Part shown: in pieces, positions 9,281-22,137 of the stretch
How positions within the stretch are numbered: position 1 is the stretch's first letter
Layout of the letters: each line of letters starts with the position of its first letter
Source: Pseudofrankia coriaricola
Lineage (GTDB): Bacteria > Actinomycetota > Actinomycetes > Frankiales > Frankiaceae
Length of the DNA: 64,000 nt
Direction of reading: 5' to 3'
Assembly (NCBI RefSeq): GCF_001854805.1
Contig: NZ_MBLO01000235.1
Span: 124,001 to 188,000 of the forward strand
Translations under genes and position numbers: made by a program
Notes under the pieces: generated by a model
Told to the model about the DNA's origin: nothing
The model's input: only the letters and a program-made list of their open reading frames with translations
Databases searched by the model: none

Positions 9281-9329
9281 ACGGCCGCCGGGTGTGCTAA
9301 GAAAGATCGTTCTCGCACACCCTTTGGCC
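9281..9329. repeat. Dispersed 49-bp palindromic repeat, copy 1
   Basis: This copy matches the one at 20538-20586 at 45 of 49 positions and in the same orientation. The core is GGGTGTGC-N17-GCACACCC, bounded by GGCC on both sides. It lies between the divergent phosphatase and hybrid kinase genes. Its nature, operator or mobile palindrome, is unknown. Confidence 0.85.
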
Positions 9330-9417
9330 ATCCCAAGGCATGATGGCTGCCAATGCGCTATCGCTATCGATGTCGCCGCACCGTGCCGGCGCCTGGACAC
9401 TCGCCGGGAGAATGTCG

Positions 9418-13284
<3,867 letters not shown>

Positions 13285-13303
13285 CCGCCACCACGCCACC
13301 ACG

Positions 13304-13342
13304 CCACCACGCCGTCGCCTCAGCGCGGTGGCGGCGTGGTGG
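13304..13342. terminator. Bidirectional hairpin between convergent kinase and amidase genes
   Basis: Arms 13304-13319 and 13327-13342 pair at 14 of 16 positions around a 7-base loop. There is no T-run. The hairpin lies between the stops at 13284 (+) and 13388 (-). The left side overlaps three copies of the octamer CCACCACG. Confidence 0.7.
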
Positions 13343-13387
13343 TCAGGGGCAGCCCCTACCGGCAGCCGGTAGCCCGGACGGCGACGG

Positions 13388-14833
13388 TCAGGCCCGCCGG
13401 GCGGAGAGCGGCGGCCGGCGGTCGCGCCAGGGCATCGCCTCCTCCAGCGCGGCCGAGACGCGCAGCAGCAGGTCCTCCCGCCCGTGGGCGGCGATGATCT
13501 GGACGCCGATGGGCAGGTCGCCCGCGCTCTGCCCGAGCGGCAGGCTGACCGCCGGCACGCCGGTCACGTTGGCGACGCTGGTGAACGGCCCGAAGTCGAA
13601 GATCTCGCGAAGCCAGCTCTCGACGGTGTGGCCCGGGTCGTCATAGCGGAGCGTGCCGTGCGGCACCGGCAGGCGCGCGAGCGTCGGGGTCACCAGCAGG
13701 TCGTGCTCGGCGAGGAAACGGTCGAGGACCTGCCCGACCCGGCCGGCCGCGTCCAGCCCCGCGACGAGGTCGACGGCACCGTGCTCCCGGGCGTAGGCCA
13801 GGACCCGCCGGGAGACGGCCTCGAGGCGGTCGGCCGGCGGCTGCCGGGGGGCCAGCAGGAACGGGGCGGCCATGGCGACCGTCTCGATCATGCAGGCCCG
13901 GATCACCTCGTCCCACCCGAGCGGCGGCGACGCCTCCTCGACGTGGTGCCCCAGCGCCGCGAGCGCCTCGCCGGCGTGCACGGTCGCCGCGGCGACCTCC
14001 GGGTCGACCCCGGCGCCGGACCAGGCCCGGGTCGTCACCGCCACCCGCAGGCCGCCGCCCTGGGACGGCCCGCCGGCGCGCGCGTCGGGCCGCACCTCCC
14101 GCGCGTACGGGCGCGCGGGTGGCGGCGCGGCGAAGGCGCCGCCGGCCATCGGCCCGTGCACCGCGTCGAGCAGCGCCGCCGCGTCGCGGACGGTGCGGGT
14201 CAGCGCGAACTCGGAGAGCATGCCGAACGCCGCCGCCCCGAGCCCGGCGCCCGTCGGCGTCCGGCCGCGGCTCGGCTTGAGCCCGACCAGGCCGCAGCAG
14301 GACGCCGGCACCCGGATCGAGCCGGCTCCGTCGTTGGCATGGGCGACCGGGACGGCGCCCGCCGCGACCAGGGCGGCGGCGCCACCGCTGGAGCCGCCGA
14401 CGGTGCGGGACGGATCCCAGGGGTTGCGCACCGGGCCGTGCAGCAGCGGCTCGGTGGTGAAGCTCAGCCCCATCTCCGGGGAGATCGTCAGACCCAGCGT
14501 CACCAGGCCGGCGGCCCGGAACCGGCGCATCAGCTCATGGTCGGCCGGGGCCGGGATCCCGGGGCCCAGGCTCCGGCTCCCGCACCGGAACGGCACCCCC
14601 TCGGCCATCGGGCCCGTGTCCTTGATGAGGAACGGCACCCCGCCGAGCGGGCCCTGGGGGTCGTGGCTCAGCGCCGGGCCGAACAGGGGCGCGGCCAGGG
14701 CGTTCAGCCGGTCGTTCGCCCACCCCAGCGCCTTCCGCGCCGCCGCCTCGACCTCGGCGGCGCTCACCTCGCCCTTGGCGATCAGCGTCCGTAGGCCGAC
14801 CGCGTCGTGACACGCGTATTCGTGCAGATCCAT
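13388..14833 (-). CDS. Amidase-signature family hydrolase
   Basis: The 481-residue protein has the full Ser-cisSer-Lys triad of the amidase signature family: Lys71 in IKDTG, Ser148 in GGSSGG and the nucleophile Ser172 in GAGSIRVPAS. The family hydrolyses amide bonds in aryl, alkyl or cyclic amides, and the sequence does not reveal the substrate. I chose ATG 14831-14833, which begins MDLHEY as in family members; upstream in-frame codons give a low-complexity Arg/Ala extension. It has no signal peptide and should be cytosolic. It is preceded by a strong hairpin and seems to be a single-gene unit. Confidence 0.88.
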   Translation of the reverse strand: MDLHEYACHDAVGLRTLIAKGEVSAAEVEAAARKALGWANDRLNALAAPLFGPALSHDPQGPLGGVPFLIKDTGPMAEGVPFRCGSRSLGPGIPAPADHELMRRFRAAGLVTLGLTISPEMGLSFTTEPLLHGPVRNPWDPSRTVGGSSGGAAALVAAGAVPVAHANDGAGSIRVPASCCGLVGLKPSRGRTPTGAGLGAAAFGMLSEFALTRTVRDAAALLDAVHGPMAGGAFAAPPPARPYAREVRPDARAGGPSQGGGLRVAVTTRAWSGAGVDPEVAAATVHAGEALAALGHHVEEASPPLGWDEVIRACMIETVAMAAPFLLAPRQPPADRLEAVSRRVLAYAREHGAVDLVAGLDAAGRVGQVLDRFLAEHDLLVTPTLARLPVPHGTLRYDDPGHTVESWLREIFDFGPFTSVANVTGVPAVSLPLGQSAGDLPIGVQIIAAHGREDLLLRVSAALEEAMPWRDRRPPLSARRA

Positions 14834-14909
14834 GGAATGTCTCGTCTCCGGGGCGGACGCCGCGCGGGCGCCCGCCCCACGTCGGTCCAGGTCAGGGCAT
14901 AGGACGGTG

Positions 14910-14944
14910 GCCCGGCCGCGCTCGGGTGACCGAGCCGGCCGGGC
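14910..14944 (-). terminator. Strong hairpin downstream of the NmrA-like/FAD-oxidase operon
   Basis: Left arm 14910-14925 and right arm 14930-14944 form a 15-bp stem with one bulged base and a GTGA loop, about 70 bp past the reductase stop at 15013. There is no T-run. A second, weaker hairpin (about 14856-14884) lies between it and the amidase start. Confidence 0.65.
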
Positions 14945-15012
14945 TGGCACTACGTCGCTACGCCGTCAGACTCGGGCGGAGACGTCCCTGGAGAGATTCA
15001 TCGGTGGAACCT

Positions 15013-15948
15013 CTACGCCAGGTCGCCCGCCTTTGCCAAGGCATTTTCGGCGCGGCCGTCCTCGCCGCCGTCGCCTTGCGCCGGGCTGGCCGGCTGGAAC
15101 AGGTGGGCGTGGTCGCGCGCGAAGTCGGTGACCGACCGTGGCGCCCGACCGGTGACGTCCCGCACGTCGGTGGTGGTCGTCGCCATCCACCCCTCCCGCT
15201 GCGCGACGAAGATCGCGACGATGGCGTCCGCGACCATCGGCGGCAGCCCGTCCGCGGTCATGGCCTGCCGGGCGTCCTCGTCGCCGACATGGACGTAGCG
15301 GACGGGCTGGCCGATGGCCGTGCCCAGCTCCCGGGCGACGCGCTCGAAGGTGATCGCCTCCGGTCCCGTCAGCGTGTAGGCCCGGCCCTCGTGCCCCTCG
15401 CCGGTCAGGCACTCGACGGCCACGTCGGCCACGTCCCGCGGGTCGACGAAGGAGATCTCGGCGGCGCCGGCTGGGGCGAACAGCATCCCGGTGCTCGCGA
15501 TGGCCTGGGCGTGGGCCAGCAGGTTGGTCAGGTAGGTCCGGGGGCGCAGCAGCACCATGGGCAGCCCGGACGCGGCCAGGTGCCGCTCGATGGCGCCGTG
15601 CCAGCTGTCGAAGACCAGTGGTGAGGCGGGGTACGGGTCGGGGCCCGACAGCTTGACGACGAGGCCGACGCCGGCGGCCGCCGCCGCGTCGATCGCCGCG
15701 CGCTCGTGCCCGATCTGCCCGGGGACGTTGCCGCAGGCCAGGAAGAGCCGGTCGACGCCGGACAGGGCGCGGGCGAGCGTTTCGCGGTCGGAGAAGTCGC
15801 CGACCGCGAGCTGCACGCCGGGGCCGAGGACGCGGGCCGCGGCGTCGGCGTCGCGGACGAACGCCCGCACCGGGACGCCGCGGCCGGCGAGGCCGCGCAC
15901 GACGTGCCGGCCGACGGTACCGGTCGCGCCGGTCACCAGGATCTTCAT
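15013..15948 (-). CDS. NmrA-like NAD(P)-binding protein (atypical SDR)
   Basis: The 311-residue Rossmann protein begins [17 protein letters not shown], a GxxGxxG dinucleotide motif, and has the NmrA/QOR2 layout with a C-terminal [13 protein letters not shown] region. It lacks the classical YxxxK catalytic pair, so it may be a redox sensor or quinone-type reductase. The ATG at 15946-15948 has GGGAG 7 bases upstream and overlaps the FAD oxidase stop by 4 bp, so the two are cotranslated. The family usually binds NADPH. The substrate is unknown. Confidence 0.85.
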   Translation of the reverse strand: MKILVTGATGTVGRHVVRGLAGRGVPVRAFVRDADAAARVLGPGVQLAVGDFSDRETLARALSGVDRLFLACGNVPGQIGHERAAIDAAAAAGVGLVVKLSGPDPYPASPLVFDSWHGAIERHLAASGLPMVLLRPRTYLTNLLAHAQAIASTGMLFAPAGAAEISFVDPRDVADVAVECLTGEGHEGRAYTLTGPEAITFERVARELGTAIGQPVRYVHVGDEDARQAMTADGLPPMVADAIVAIFVAQREGWMATTTTDVRDVTGRAPRSVTDFARDHAHLFQPASPAQGDGGEDGRAENALAKAGDLA

Positions 15949-17351
15949 CGGGAGACTCCCTCGCTCGTGGGGATGTTCGGGTTGAGACGGAAGACGTTCG
16001 ACGGGTCCAAGCGGTCCTTGAGGGCGGTCAGCCGGCCGAGCCGGTCGCCGTACGCGGCCCGGACGCCGGCGGGGCCCTCGTCGGACAGGAAGGTGGCGAA
16101 CTGGCCGGCGCTCTCGGGCCGCAGGCGCTGCCACCCGTCGCGCGCCCAGGCCAGGTGCCGCTCGTGGCCCGGGTCGCCCGGGCGCCAGTTCGCGATCAGG
16201 CGCAGCTCGAAGCCGGGCTCGCGAGGGCCGACGGCGGTGGCGTCCGGCGCCACCCGGCTGGCCGCGCCGCCGATCATCCACCCGTTGAGCAGCGACAGCG
16301 GTGACGTGATCGAGGCGATGGCGTCGACGACGGCGTCGATGGCCGTGTCGGACAGGTCCGGCAGCCGGTGGGAGCGCCAGTAGGAGCAGTTCCCTGGCGA
16401 GGCGCTGATGTCGAGCAGCGACTGCAGGGCGCGGTAGGGGACCGGGCGGACGAGGTCGCCGATCGGTGTTCCCACCCCGCGCAGCGGCGCCAACACCGCG
16501 GCGCCCTCGGCGAGATCGCCGCACCAGACGGGCAGCAACCCGAGCACCGGGGTGCCGTACCGCTCGGCCGGCAGGAAGGGCATCGGGGGAGCCAGCATGG
16601 CGACGAGGGCGACGCCGAGCTCGTCGGGAGCCATGGGCGCGAACTCCCGCAGGAAGCGCAGCACCTGTGGCGCCTGGTCCAGCGGCCAGAAGACCGGTCC
16701 GCCGAGGACGACGGGCCCGACCGGGTGCAGGCCGTACTCGAACGCGGTGACGACGCCGAAGTTGCCGCCGCCGCCGCGCAGCCCCCACAGCAGCTCCGGC
16801 TCGGTCATGGCGTCGACCCGCAGCCGGTCGCCGTCGGCGGTGACCAGGTCGGCGGCCAGCAGGTTGTCGACGGTCAGCCCGTGCCGGCGCATCAGGTGCC
16901 CGAACCCGCCGCCGAGCGTCACCCCGCCGATCCCGGTGGAGCTGACCGAGCCGCCAGTGGTGGCCAGGCCGTGCCGCCCGGTTGCGAGGTCGAACTCGGC
17001 CCAGGTCAGGCCGCCCGCCGCGCGCGCGGTGCGGCCGGCGGGGTCGACCGACACCGCCTTCAGCTGCGACAGGTCGATCACGATGCCGTCGTCGCACACG
17101 CCGTACCCGAGTACGGAGTGGCCGCCGCCGCGGACCGCGACCGGCAGGTCACGTTCGCGGGCGAACCGGATCGCCGCCTGGACGTCGTCGGTGCCGGCGC
17201 AGCGGGCGATCAGGGCGGGATGGCGGTCGACGGCGCCATTCCAGACCTGACGGGCCTCGGCATAGCCCTCTTCGCCCGGTCGCAGCACCGTTCCGCGGAA
17301 GTTGCGGCGCAGCGCGTCCGGCGGATCGCGGCGCAAGGTTGTCGTGGTCAT
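15945..17351 (-). CDS. FAD-linked oxidoreductase, PCMH/BBE type
   Basis: The 468-residue protein has an N-terminal FAD-binding PCMH domain with [11 protein letters not shown], whose His is usually the covalent FAD site, and a C-terminal berberine-bridge-like segment ending [10 protein letters not shown]. The [13 protein letters not shown] segment has no Cys, so bicovalent flavin attachment of the strict BBE type is unlikely. Family members oxidise sugars, alkaloids and polyketides. There is no signal peptide. It lies 87 bp downstream of a SARP-type regulator and is coupled to the NmrA-like gene, which suggests a regulated redox pair for a secondary metabolite or xenobiotic. Confidence 0.88.
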   Translation of the reverse strand: MTTTTLRRDPPDALRRNFRGTVLRPGEEGYAEARQVWNGAVDRHPALIARCAGTDDVQAAIRFARERDLPVAVRGGGHSVLGYGVCDDGIVIDLSQLKAVSVDPAGRTARAAGGLTWAEFDLATGRHGLATTGGSVSSTGIGGVTLGGGFGHLMRRHGLTVDNLLAADLVTADGDRLRVDAMTEPELLWGLRGGGGNFGVVTAFEYGLHPVGPVVLGGPVFWPLDQAPQVLRFLREFAPMAPDELGVALVAMLAPPMPFLPAERYGTPVLGLLPVWCGDLAEGAAVLAPLRGVGTPIGDLVRPVPYRALQSLLDISASPGNCSYWRSHRLPDLSDTAIDAVVDAIASITSPLSLLNGWMIGGAASRVAPDATAVGPREPGFELRLIANWRPGDPGHERHLAWARDGWQRLRPESAGQFATFLSDEGPAGVRAAYGDRLGRLTALKDRLDPSNVFRLNPNIPTSEGVSR

Positions 17352-17438
17352 GCGGGCAGGGTGCGCGGGCGGGCGTTCCGCGAGCGTTCCTCGACGCCGG
17401 GCTCAGCGTTTGGCGCCCGGTTCGCCGGTGTCAGGCCG

Positions 17439-20438
17439 TCAGGTGTCCAGCTCCGCCCGCGCCGCGGCGTCCCAGACCCGCACGTCGTCGGCCAGCAGTC
17501 GCCTGGCCGTCTCGCGGCGCTCGCCGTCGAGCCCGGCGGCCCGCGCGGCGGCCAGGCGGAAACGCAGCAGCATCGCGGGCACGCCCGGGGCGGTGTCACA
17601 GCCCGGATCGGCCAGCGCGGCGTCGATGACCGCCAGTCCCGAACCCGCCGCGCCGTCCAGGACGTCGAGGTAGCCGGTCATCGCGTCGGTGACGAGCCGG
17701 ATCGGCGGCGCCTCGACACGCTGGCGCATCGCCGCAAGCTCCGCGACATGTTGCCGCAGCGACGGCAGGTCCGCCAGGTCCAGGTCGAGCAGCGCGGCGA
17801 ACAGCAGGGCCCCGGCGAGCGTGAACGGGTGGTTGACCGCCCGGGCGAGCTCGAGCGAGCGGTGCCGCAACCGGTGTGCCTCGGGCATGTCGCCGAGGCA
17901 GAAATGCACGTGCGCGAGGCGGGCGAGGCAGAGCGCCTGCGGGTCCTGGCCGTAGGCCAGCAGATGCGCCGGCCGGTTCTCTGGTCGGTAGCGGTCGATG
18001 GCGGCGCGCAGATGATCGCGAGCCGACGTCGCGTCGCCCCGCCAGGCCGCCGCGACGCCTTGGACGAAGTTGCCCTCGACGGCGAGCACGTCGTCACTCT
18101 CACCCAGAGCACACAGCTGTCCGCCATATTCGAGGGCCGCGTCGAACTCCCCACGCGACAGCACGGCCATCGCGCGCGCCCGCATCAGCGGTGCCGCCGG
18201 TTCGACGCCGAGGCGCTCGGCGAGGGCGAACGCCCGGTCCAACGCCGTGCGCAGCCGAGGCGACGCGTACCCGGCGGCGGCGCTCAGCGGCCCGGGCAGC
18301 GCGGTCAACAGGGCCAGCTCGTGCTCGTCGCGGTTCCGGGACTCCGGCCCCGACCGCAGGAGCGTCCAGGCCCGGTCCAGCAGGTCGGCGGCCTCCGCGT
18401 CGGCGTGGCGCCGCCCCGCCGCCTGGGCGGCGCGTGCGTACCAGTCGACCGCCTCGTCGCGGGCGCCGGCCTGGTGCAGGTGGGCGGCGATCTGCCCGGC
18501 GACCTCGTCCCACCGGCCGGCGTGGATGTCCTGGAGCGCCCGGGCGAGCTGCGTGTGGCTGTGGCGGCGGCGCGCCGGCGACATCAGGCGGTAGGCGACC
18601 TCGCGCAGCTTGCCGTGGCTGAAGTCGTAGGTGTCGCCGCCGCTGGTCAGCAGCAGCTGCCGCCGCCACACCTCGTCGAGGTCCCGGGCGGCCTCGTTCT
18701 CGCCACCTGGGTGGATCCTGACGAGCAGATCGACCGAGACCGATGATCCCGCCGCGGCCGCCACGCCGATCAGGTCCCGGGCGCTGTCCGTCAACGGCAG
18801 CAGCCGTGCCTCCAGAACGGCCTGCACCCGCGGCGTGAGCACTCGCGGCTCGGCACCGCGCCAGCCCGCCCGCAGCGCCTCGACGAGGAACAACGGATTG
18901 CCCGCCGTCTCGTCATGGAGCCGGTCGGCGTCCGCGCGGTCCAGGTCATGCCCGAGCCCTCGGGCGAGCGCGGCTGACTCCGCCCGCTCCAGCCGGCCCA
19001 GGGCCAGCTCGGTGTGGCGGCCGAGTGCCCGCAGGCCACCGAGCAGCCCGTGCAGCGGGTGCCCGGGGTCCGTGTCGACTAGGCGAGCCGTGGCGGCCAC
19101 GAGCAGCGGCGCCGGTGGGTCGGCGCGCACCAGGTAGTGCAGGAACTGCAGCGTCGGGGCGTCGGCGGCGTGCAGGTCGTCCGCGACCAGCAGCACCGGT
19201 CCCTGGCCGGCGCCCGCGCGCAGCGCCTGCGCGGCCGCGTCGAACAGCCGCAGGCGCGAGCCTGGCTCCGCCGGGGCCCGCTGGACCGACAGCTCCGGCA
19301 GCAGCGGGGCGAGGGCCGCGAGCTGCGCGGGGGTGAGGTGCCCGCGCCAGCGGGCCACGCCGAGGTCGCGCAGCCAGGCCGCCACGGGGGCGTACGCCAG
19401 CGCCCCCTCCGCCTCGTACGACCGGGCGTGCGCGGTGGCCGCGCCGCGCCGCGCGGCCCAGTGCCGGAACTCCTCGACCAGGCGGGTCTTGCCCACGCCG
19501 GCCTCGCCGGTGACCGCGACGAGATGGGGCACTCCGGAGCCGGCGTCGCGCCACAGCTCGGTCAGGTGTTGCCGCTGCGCCTGGCGTCCCACGAAGGCCG
19601 CCGCGCCGCTCGTTCTCGGCGCGTCGTCGCCCTTCGGTAGCAGCGTCTCGTACAACGCCCGGGTCTTGTCGGACGGCTGGACGCCAAGTTCGTCCTCCAG
19701 CGTGGCCACGCATTCGTGGTAGGCGTTCACCGCCCTGGCCCGGTCGCCCTGCGCGTCGTACAGCCGCATCAGCCACCGGTAGGGCGGCTCGGCGAGCCGG
19801 TCGTAACGGCGGGCGCGTTCCGCGTAGCCGACCGCGGCGTCGATCTCGCCGCGCCTCGTGAGCAGCGGCACCAACCGGGCGAGTACCGCCATGACCCGCT
19901 GGCGGTACTGCTCCCGGTCCGCGATCAGCCACTCGTCGTACCAGCCGTCCAGCAGGTCGCCCGCGTACAGGTCGGCCGCCAGTCGCAGCCTTTCCAGCGC
20001 GTTGGCATCGTTCTCGCCGGGCTTGGCGTTCTCGCCGAACTGGATGTTCTCGCCCGGCTGGGCGGCTTCGTCGGGCTGAGCGGTCTCGCTGGACAGTGCG
20101 GTCTCGCTGGACGCCGCCACAGCCGCGTCAAACGCCGTGATGTCCGCGGAGAACTCGCGAAGTGAGAGCGTCTGCGCGGTCACCTCCACGTGGCGGTCCG
20201 CGGCGGGAAGCAGGGCGCGCAGCGTGTGCAGCACATGCCTGAGGTTCGTGCGGGCCTGTTGCTCGGTGGAATCGGGCCAGAGGAGAAACGCGACCTGCTC
20301 ACGTCGCTGCGGGGCGCCCCGCCGCAGCGCCAGATATGCCAGCAGCGACTGCGCCCGCAACGACGTCATCACGACGGGCGTCCCGCCCGAGCGGACCTCG
20401 AACGCGCCGAGCAGGCGTACCTCCAGCACGTCGCCCAT
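17439..20438 (-). CDS. SARP/BTAD transcriptional regulator with AAA ATPase and TPR domains
   Basis: The 999-residue AfsR-like regulator has an N-terminal winged helix of OmpR type (about residues 5-95), a BTAD domain (about 100-270), a NACHT/AAA ATPase with Walker A GEAGVGKT (311-318) and a Walker B-like VLLVADDLHAAD, and a C-terminal helical/TPR region. A short Glu/Gln repeat (about residues 110-145) interrupts the BTAD part, encoded by imperfect direct repeats. Such proteins activate adjacent metabolic genes. The FAD oxidase/NmrA pair directly downstream on the same strand is the likely target. The ATG has GGGCGAGG very close upstream. Confidence 0.9.
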   Translation of the reverse strand: MGDVLEVRLLGAFEVRSGGTPVVMTSLRAQSLLAYLALRRGAPQRREQVAFLLWPDSTEQQARTNLRHVLHTLRALLPAADRHVEVTAQTLSLREFSADITAFDAAVAASSETALSSETAQPDEAAQPGENIQFGENAKPGENDANALERLRLAADLYAGDLLDGWYDEWLIADREQYRQRVMAVLARLVPLLTRRGEIDAAVGYAERARRYDRLAEPPYRWLMRLYDAQGDRARAVNAYHECVATLEDELGVQPSDKTRALYETLLPKGDDAPRTSGAAAFVGRQAQRQHLTELWRDAGSGVPHLVAVTGEAGVGKTRLVEEFRHWAARRGAATAHARSYEAEGALAYAPVAAWLRDLGVARWRGHLTPAQLAALAPLLPELSVQRAPAEPGSRLRLFDAAAQALRAGAGQGPVLLVADDLHAADAPTLQFLHYLVRADPPAPLLVAATARLVDTDPGHPLHGLLGGLRALGRHTELALGRLERAESAALARGLGHDLDRADADRLHDETAGNPLFLVEALRAGWRGAEPRVLTPRVQAVLEARLLPLTDSARDLIGVAAAAGSSVSVDLLVRIHPGGENEAARDLDEVWRRQLLLTSGGDTYDFSHGKLREVAYRLMSPARRRHSHTQLARALQDIHAGRWDEVAGQIAAHLHQAGARDEAVDWYARAAQAAGRRHADAEAADLLDRAWTLLRSGPESRNRDEHELALLTALPGPLSAAAGYASPRLRTALDRAFALAERLGVEPAAPLMRARAMAVLSRGEFDAALEYGGQLCALGESDDVLAVEGNFVQGVAAAWRGDATSARDHLRAAIDRYRPENRPAHLLAYGQDPQALCLARLAHVHFCLGDMPEAHRLRHRSLELARAVNHPFTLAGALLFAALLDLDLADLPSLRQHVAELAAMRQRVEAPPIRLVTDAMTGYLDVLDGAAGSGLAVIDAALADPGCDTAPGVPAMLLRFRLAAARAAGLDGERRETARRLLADDVRVWDAAARAELDT

Positions 20439-20537
20439 CCTCGCCCGAGATCTCCGGCCGAACCAGCGAGTTGAAGCGCGCCAGGCGCCGACCGGAAACC
20501 CGCGACCGAGACGAACCCATCAGTGATCCTGGGGACA

Positions 20538-20586
20538 ACGGCCGCCGGGTGTGCGAAGGAAGATCATTTTCGCACACCCTTTGGCC
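20538..20586. repeat. Dispersed 49-bp palindromic repeat, copy 2
   Basis: This copy has a perfect 11-bp inverted repeat, GGGTGTGCGAA and TTCGCACACCC, around an 11-base loop, bounded by GGCC. It matches copy 1 at 45 of 49 positions. Like copy 1 it lies between two divergent genes. Confidence 0.85.
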
Positions 20587-20675
20587 CTCTAGCCGGACAG
20601 ATCACCTGGATCCTGGAGGAGTCCGGTCCCCGCTGGCGGCCGAGCCACGGGATCCCGCGACGGCCGCCCGAATCC

Positions 20676-20711
20676 GTGCCGCCCGGCTGGGTCGGCCCAG
20701 CCGGGCGGCAC
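20676..20711 (+). promoter_or_regulatory. Perfect 16-bp hairpin just upstream of the MFS start
   Basis: Arms 20676-20691 and 20696-20711 are perfectly complementary around TCGG. The right arm ends 19 bp before the GTG start, so the structure would sit in the 5' leader or promoter. A small GAGGA-TG-TCCTC palindrome also covers the ribosome site. The upstream gene is divergent, so this is not its terminator. Confidence 0.65.
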
Positions 20712-20730
20712 GCTGCGAGGATGTCCTCCC

Positions 20731-22020
20731 GTGGCCTGGTTCGATCGGTTCGAGGCGCTGCGCGTCGACACGACGCCGCTGCGCACCTCGCGTGACTTCC
20801 GCCTGCTGTTGACGGCCGGCACCGTCTTCTACCTCGGTGGCATGGTCACCTACGTCGCCGTTCCCTACCAGCTCTACGCCCTGACCCACTCCAACGCCAT
20901 GGTCGGCGCCGTCGGCGCGGTGGAGCTCCTTCCCCTGCTCGTCTTCGGCCTGTACGGCGGGGCGCTGGCCGACCATGTCGACCGTCGCCGCCTCCTGGTG
21001 CGCAGCGGCCTCGCGCAGGCGGCCGTCACGGCGGTGCTCGCGGCCAACGCCTTCCGGGGCCATCCAAGCACCTGGGTGATCTTTGTGGCGGCCGCGGCGC
21101 TGGCGAGCACCAGCAGCCTGCAGCGGCCCTCCCGCGAGGCGCTGTTCCCGCGCACCGTCGCCCACGAGGAACTGCCCGCGGCGAGCGCGCTCGACAGTAT
21201 GGGCCTGCAGGCCGGCATGCTCGCCGGCCCGGCCCTCGGCGGCCTCCTGGTGGCGTATGCGGGCATCGGCTGGTGTTTCGTGATCGACGTGTGTGGCCTG
21301 CTCATCGCCAGCCTGCTGTACACGCTGATGCGCCGCTACCCGCATCGGGTCGAGACGACACCCCCGAGCCTGGCCGCGGTCGCCGAGGGTCTGCGTTACG
21401 CCCTGTCCCGTCGGGACCTGGTCGGCACCTATCTGGTCGACGTCGCCGCGATGCTGCTCGCGATGCCGGTGGTGCTCTTCCCCGCGCTGGCTGAGCGGAC
21501 GTTCCACCAGCCGCAGCTGCTCGGCCTGCTCTATTCGGCCGAGACGGTCGGGGCGCTGGTCGCGACGGCGCTGTCCGGCTGGACCAGCCGGGTGCACCAC
21601 CACGGCCGCGCGATCGCGGCGGCCGCGGCGGTGTACGGGCTGTGCATCGCGCTCGCGGGTGTGATGCCCACGCTGTGGCTGGTGGCCTGCGCCCTGGCCG
21701 CGGCCGGCGCCGCCGACATGATCTCCGGCGTCTTCCGCTCGACCATCTGGAACCAGACCATCCCCGAGACGATGCGCGGCCGGCTGGCCGGCATCGAGCT
21801 GCTCTCCTACTCTCTCGGCCCGCTCGGCGGGCAGGTGCGCGCCGGTGTCACCGCCGATCTGTGGAGCGTCCGCGGGAGCATCACCTCCGGCGGCCTGGCC
21901 TGCGTCGTCGGCGTCGGCGCGACGGCGGCCTGGCTGCGCGACTTCCGGTCCTACGACGCGCGTACCGACCAGCACGCCGTCGCCGAGCGCGCGACGCGCG
22001 CCGCCGCCGGAGACCGGTGA
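20731..22020 (+). CDS. MFS exporter, EntS-like (MFS_3)
   Basis: The 429-residue protein has about ten to twelve membrane helices. The loop GGALADHVDRRRLL is the MFS motif A between helices 2 and 3, and the overall pattern is that of the MFS_3 group, which includes the enterobactin exporter EntS and macrolide efflux pumps. It starts at GTG with GAGGA about 9 bases upstream. It is divergent from the SARP regulator, so the shared 290-bp region may be jointly controlled. The substrate is unknown; a small secreted metabolite is plausible. Confidence 0.85.
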   Translation: MAWFDRFEALRVDTTPLRTSRDFRLLLTAGTVFYLGGMVTYVAVPYQLYALTHSNAMVGAVGAVELLPLLVFGLYGGALADHVDRRRLLVRSGLAQAAVTAVLAANAFRGHPSTWVIFVAAAALASTSSLQRPSREALFPRTVAHEELPAASALDSMGLQAGMLAGPALGGLLVAYAGIGWCFVIDVCGLLIASLLYTLMRRYPHRVETTPPSLAAVAEGLRYALSRRDLVGTYLVDVAAMLLAMPVVLFPALAERTFHQPQLLGLLYSAETVGALVATALSGWTSRVHHHGRAIAAAAAVYGLCIALAGVMPTLWLVACALAAAGAADMISGVFRSTIWNQTIPETMRGRLAGIELLSYSLGPLGGQVRAGVTADLWSVRGSITSGGLACVVGVGATAAWLRDFRSYDARTDQHAVAERATRAAAGDR

Positions 22021-22124
22021 CGGATCCCTCAGAGCCGACGGCTCCCGAGTCTGTTTTGTGCATGCGCAGACCGTGATCAATCTGGCTTCTCGCCTACGGA
22101 GCGCGGCGAAGATCGCTGGCTGGG

Positions 22125-22130
22125 TATGCT
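22125..22130 (+). promoter_or_regulatory. -10 element of a probable leaderless promoter
   Basis: TATGCT followed by 7 bases and ATG (22138) fits the TANNNT-N6/7-ATG layout of leaderless actinobacterial transcripts. No clear ribosome site is present. I see no convincing -35. Confidence 0.5.
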
Positions 22131-22137
22131 CGGCCGC

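Noticed and set aside
15013-17097. A single 694-codon minus-strand frame covering both the NmrA-like protein and part of the FAD oxidase region
   Set aside because: Only the last 311 codons (from 15948) encode a recognisable protein. The upstream part is the out-of-frame shadow of the FAD oxidase.
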